This document shows, piece after piece, positions 61,692 to 64,000 of a DNA stretch of 64,000 nt. Made by a program: the position numbers and the translations under genes. The notes under the pieces are model-generated. The model made no database searches. It was not told where the DNA came from and worked only from the letters and a program-made list of their open reading frames with translations. The number at the start of each line of letters is the position of its first letter. Position 1 is the stretch's first letter. Source of the stretch: Tritrichomonas musculus. Lineage: Eukaryota; Parabasalia; Tritrichomonadida; Tritrichomonadidae. The stretch lies in assembly GCA_039105265.1 (NCBI GenBank), contig JAPFFF010000041.1, forward strand, positions 1,054,001 through 1,118,000, given 5' to 3'.

Positions 61692-64000
61692 ATGACAGAA
61701 GAAGAGTGTATTTTACCTTTACATACCCTAATTGGTTTAGTAAAAGATGTTAAAAATTATGAATATTGTCCTCAACTTACTTGTCTAAAATTAGTTCCTC
61801 AAACAGAAATTGAAGGATTCCCTACGTCTGCTTTTGAGTTTAAAGCACCTTATGAATGGATTTATACAAAATATTTAGAGCAAGATTTTGAATTGATAAG
61901 AGAATATTGTAATAAAACAAACAATGCATTTTTTGGTTTGATTTATGGATTCTATTGTGCTTTTAATCCTCTAGGGCTAGATGCTACAAAATTAAACGGG
62001 CAAATTTATCCTATAACAATGCATATTGACGAAGCTATGACTGTCCCAAAAATTAATACTCCTTTTGATATTATCGAACAACCCCCAGATTATTTGGAAG
62101 ATTTAGAGCATTTCAACGATGACTTAGAAGGAGAGGAAAAAAGAAAAAAGAAAATGAAAAAAGAATTAGATAAAGAAATCAATAAAATGATTAAAAATAA
62201 AGATGAAGATTCTGAATGGGAAGAAGAAGAAGATGGAGACGATAAAGAAGAACTCGAACTTTTGAAAAAGAAAAGAGACGAAGAAAAAGAGGAAAAATAT
62301 AAAGAAGATATCGAAAATGGAATTCAAAAATTACTTAATGATGATGATGAAGATGGCTCAGATTGGAAAGAATATGAAGCTGAAGAAGAAGTTGATGAAT
62401 TAAAAACCCTCAAAAAAAGACATAAAAGACATAAGAAAACAGACGAAGAAAGATTAAAAGATGAAATAGAAAAGGGTATTCAAAAAATGATAGACAATGA
62501 AGAAGAAGACTCAGATTGGAAAGAATATGATGCTGAAGAAGAAGTTGATGAATTAAAAACCCTCAAAAAAAGACATAAAAGATATCATAAAAAAGAAGAT
62601 GATGAGATTACAGAAGAAGATAAATTACAGTTTGCTGATGGGGAAGATAATAGTGATTTAGAAGATGATGAACCAGAATCTAAAGAATTAGCTGATGTCA
62701 AAAAGAAATTAGAAAAATTTAAACAAAAAGTCGAAGACAATTTATCTGACCTCGAAGATGACTCGGCCAATGAGGGAAAAGAAAGATTAAATGCTAAAGA
62801 CTATTTAATGAATAAAGAAGAAAAAGTCCTCAAAAAAGTAGGTCGCTTAAAGGCAAACGACTATATTGTAGAAGAATTAGAGGATGATGAAGAAGTTGTA
62901 AAAAAGAAAGACGAAGCAAGAAAATTGGGCCGGTTAAGAGCTAAAAATTATATTATTGAAGAGTTATCAGACGATGAAGTTGAAAAGCCAAAAATAGTTA
63001 TCAAAAAGGAAGATGGAGAAGTTATTGACGAATTATCAGACCTTGAAGATGATGAGGCAATAGCTTTAGAAGAACAATTAAGCAAAGAAGTAGAGAAACA
63101 AAAAGAAGAATTAGAGAAAAAAGAAAAAGAAAAGGATGTTGAAGGAGCTGAGAAAATCAAAGAAAAAATTGAAGAATTGGAAGATAAAAAAGAAGAAATC
63201 ATAGAAAAATATCAAATTGTCCCTTTCGTACCAAAAAATAAAGGACCTATTATCGAAGAGCCAGATGACCATCCAAAATCTACTGTAAAAATTATTGAAG
63301 AAGAGACTATTTTGCCTGCTTTAACAAATACTCCTGCGCCTGTTATAGAAGATAGTAAGGTTGTTATGAAGAATGGCAGACCTATTAAAATAAAAGGAAA
63401 AGATATCTTTCGACAAACCAAAAAAACTTGGAGTAAGGGATTCGAACATGATGATGGAGATGGATTTGGGAATCATCAAAGTTTCAAAAGTAAAGTCAAA
63501 AATAGAAATAAATCAATAAGAGAACAGATAAAAGCTATGACTCAAAATAGAAATCCAGCCAATTTTGGAGAGAAAAATATTCAAATTCAGAATGGGGATG
63601 TCAATAAATATGTAAATGATTTACAGAATCAAATTATGCAAAATATCTCTAATCAAACTTATATTCCAGATATCGAAGCTCCAGATATTGATGATTATGT
63701 CAAGAAAACAAATTGGAAGAAAGAATTTAATCAAATCAAGGATAAAGTTTTTGATGAATTAGCTCAATACGAATATACTGTCGAAGATACTCCTGAAGCT
63801 AAAGAAAACCTAATGAAGAAAGGTCAAGAGATGATAAAACAGTTAATCGAAGCCAGTAATTATTCAAAAGAAGAAAAAGAACAATTAACAAAGCAGGCCG
63901 ATAATTTGATTAAAAAAGATGAAGCAACTGGCAAAAGTTATTTCTATGATTCTGATTCTGATGATGACGATAGATATTCTTATTTAAAGCGAAAATTAAG
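61692..64000 (+). CDS. Element 2 long acidic repeat protein, C-terminus off window
   Basis: The frame is open from ATG 61692 to the right edge (769 codons). Residues 1-125 form a compact domain. From 140 on the protein is a very charged mixture of Glu, Asp and Lys. It contains two near-identical 46-residue repeats (IENGIQKLL...SDWKEYEAEEEVDELKTL and IEKGIQKMI...SDWKEYDAEEEVDELKTL), with a more diverged earlier copy, and then two GRLKANDYIVEEL/GRLRAKNYIIEEL repeats. Ordered helical segments return after residue about 600, followed by YDSDSDDDD near the edge. ATATTTTTTTTAAG precedes the start. It is probably a structural or scaffold protein. Confidence 0.75.
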   Translation, partial: MTEEECILPLHTLIGLVKDVKNYEYCPQLTCLKLVPQTEIEGFPTSAFEFKAPYEWIYTKYLEQDFELIREYCNKTNNAFFGLIYGFYCAFNPLGLDATKLNGQIYPITMHIDEAMTVPKINTPFDIIEQPPDYLEDLEHFNDDLEGEEKRKKKMKKELDKEINKMIKNKDEDSEWEEEEDGDDKEELELLKKKRDEEKEEKYKEDIENGIQKLLNDDDEDGSDWKEYEAEEEVDELKTLKKRHKRHKKTDEERLKDEIEKGIQKMIDNEEEDSDWKEYDAEEEVDELKTLKKRHKRYHKKEDDEITEEDKLQFADGEDNSDLEDDEPESKELADVKKKLEKFKQKVEDNLSDLEDDSANEGKERLNAKDYLMNKEEKVLKKVGRLKANDYIVEELEDDEEVVKKKDEARKLGRLRAKNYIIEELSDDEVEKPKIVIKKEDGEVIDELSDLEDDEAIALEEQLSKEVEKQKEELEKKEKEKDVEGAEKIKEKIEELEDKKEEIIEKYQIVPFVPKNKGPIIEEPDDHPKSTVKIIEEETILPALTNTPAPVIEDSKVVMKNGRPIKIKGKDIFRQTKKTWSKGFEHDDGDGFGNHQSFKSKVKNRNKSIREQIKAMTQNRNPANFGEKNIQIQNGDVNKYVNDLQNQIMQNISNQTYIPDIEAPDIDDYVKKTNWKKEFNQIKDKVFDELAQYEYTVEDTPEAKENLMKKGQEMIKQLIEASNYSKEEKEQLTKQADNLIKKDEATGKSYFYDSDSDDDDRYSYLKRKL

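Larger units (their letters stand above)
35902..64000. mobile_element. Element 2: large Maverick-like virus element, right end off window
   Basis: At least 28 kb of virus-like genes begin after a repeat-rich terminus (AGTAGTATA at 35902, tandem 68-bp repeats). The packaging ATPase, KLN/GYR protein, tiny membrane protein, MAFGS protein, capsid proteins, capsid-associated protein, spike and a small minus gene are homologous to those of element 1 and in the same order and strand. Differences are a 9-kb helical-protein locus, a tandem second capsid gene, an Arg/Thr peptide, extra fibre genes and a long acidic protein. No polymerase or integrase is seen before the edge. Base composition is AT-rich, closer to the host than to element 1. 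About five breaks are visible in the part seen. Age cannot be judged without the other end. Confidence 0.85.

Noticed and set aside
62585-63421. Ser/Phe-rich minus frames opposite the acidic protein
   Set aside because: Reverse complements of Glu/Lys/Asp codons; no start signals.

Overview
The window looks like a piece of a parabasalid protist genome (Trichomonas/Tritrichomonas type). The host genes are AT-rich and intronless: a TKL-like kinase with Sel1 repeats, a two-repeat Myb, a legumain-like C13 protein, an RBR ubiquitin ligase, a PARP-like protein and a probable laterally acquired ECF transporter S component. Two of them carry an initiator-like TCA element 16 nt before the ATG. About three quarters of the window is virus-like DNA of the Maverick/Polinton kind, which is also characteristic of parabasalids.

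Layout. 1-1333: 3' part of an RBR E3 ligase on the minus strand, running off the left edge. 2315-23038: Maverick element 1 (20.7 kb), bounded by 241-bp terminal inverted repeats about 98% alike. It carries a packaging ATPase, capsid and fibre loci, protein-primed DNA polymerase B and a retroviral-type integrase. A hAT-like DNA element (9674-11529, 8-bp target duplication) sits inside it and itself contains a TA-flanked mariner-like MITE (10230-10908). 23172-35892: host block with a solitary ECF S-component-like gene, the C13-like gene, a frameshifted kinase-Sel1 gene, a Myb gene split by a 2.1-kb TA-flanked long-TIR transposon (which holds another MITE), two 5'-truncated genes head to head, and an acidic Smr-like gene. 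About 35902 to beyond 64000: element 2, a second and more AT-rich virus-like element. It starts with 68-bp tandem repeats and a roughly 9-kb helical-protein locus and leaves the window before any polymerase or integrase appears.

The central observation is that the two elements share a collinear virion cassette: packaging ATPase (+), a small KLN/GYR-motif protein (-), a tiny one-segment membrane protein (+), an amphipathic MAFGS protein (-), major capsid protein (+), a short capsid-associated protein (+), fibre loci (+), and a small conserved protein (-). Element 2 adds a tandem second capsid gene, a 21-residue Arg/Thr core-peptide candidate, extra fibre-like genes and a long acidic protein. 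It also has a T-tract promoter-like motif before nearly every gene on both strands. In element 1 the replication and integration genes lie together near the right end, and the virion genes fill the rest.

Both elements are treated as fossils. Element 1 looks recent, judging by TIR identity, but is broken at a few loci (about three to five breaks in all). The visible part of element 2 also has about five breaks, while its ATPase, its second capsid gene and most small genes look open.
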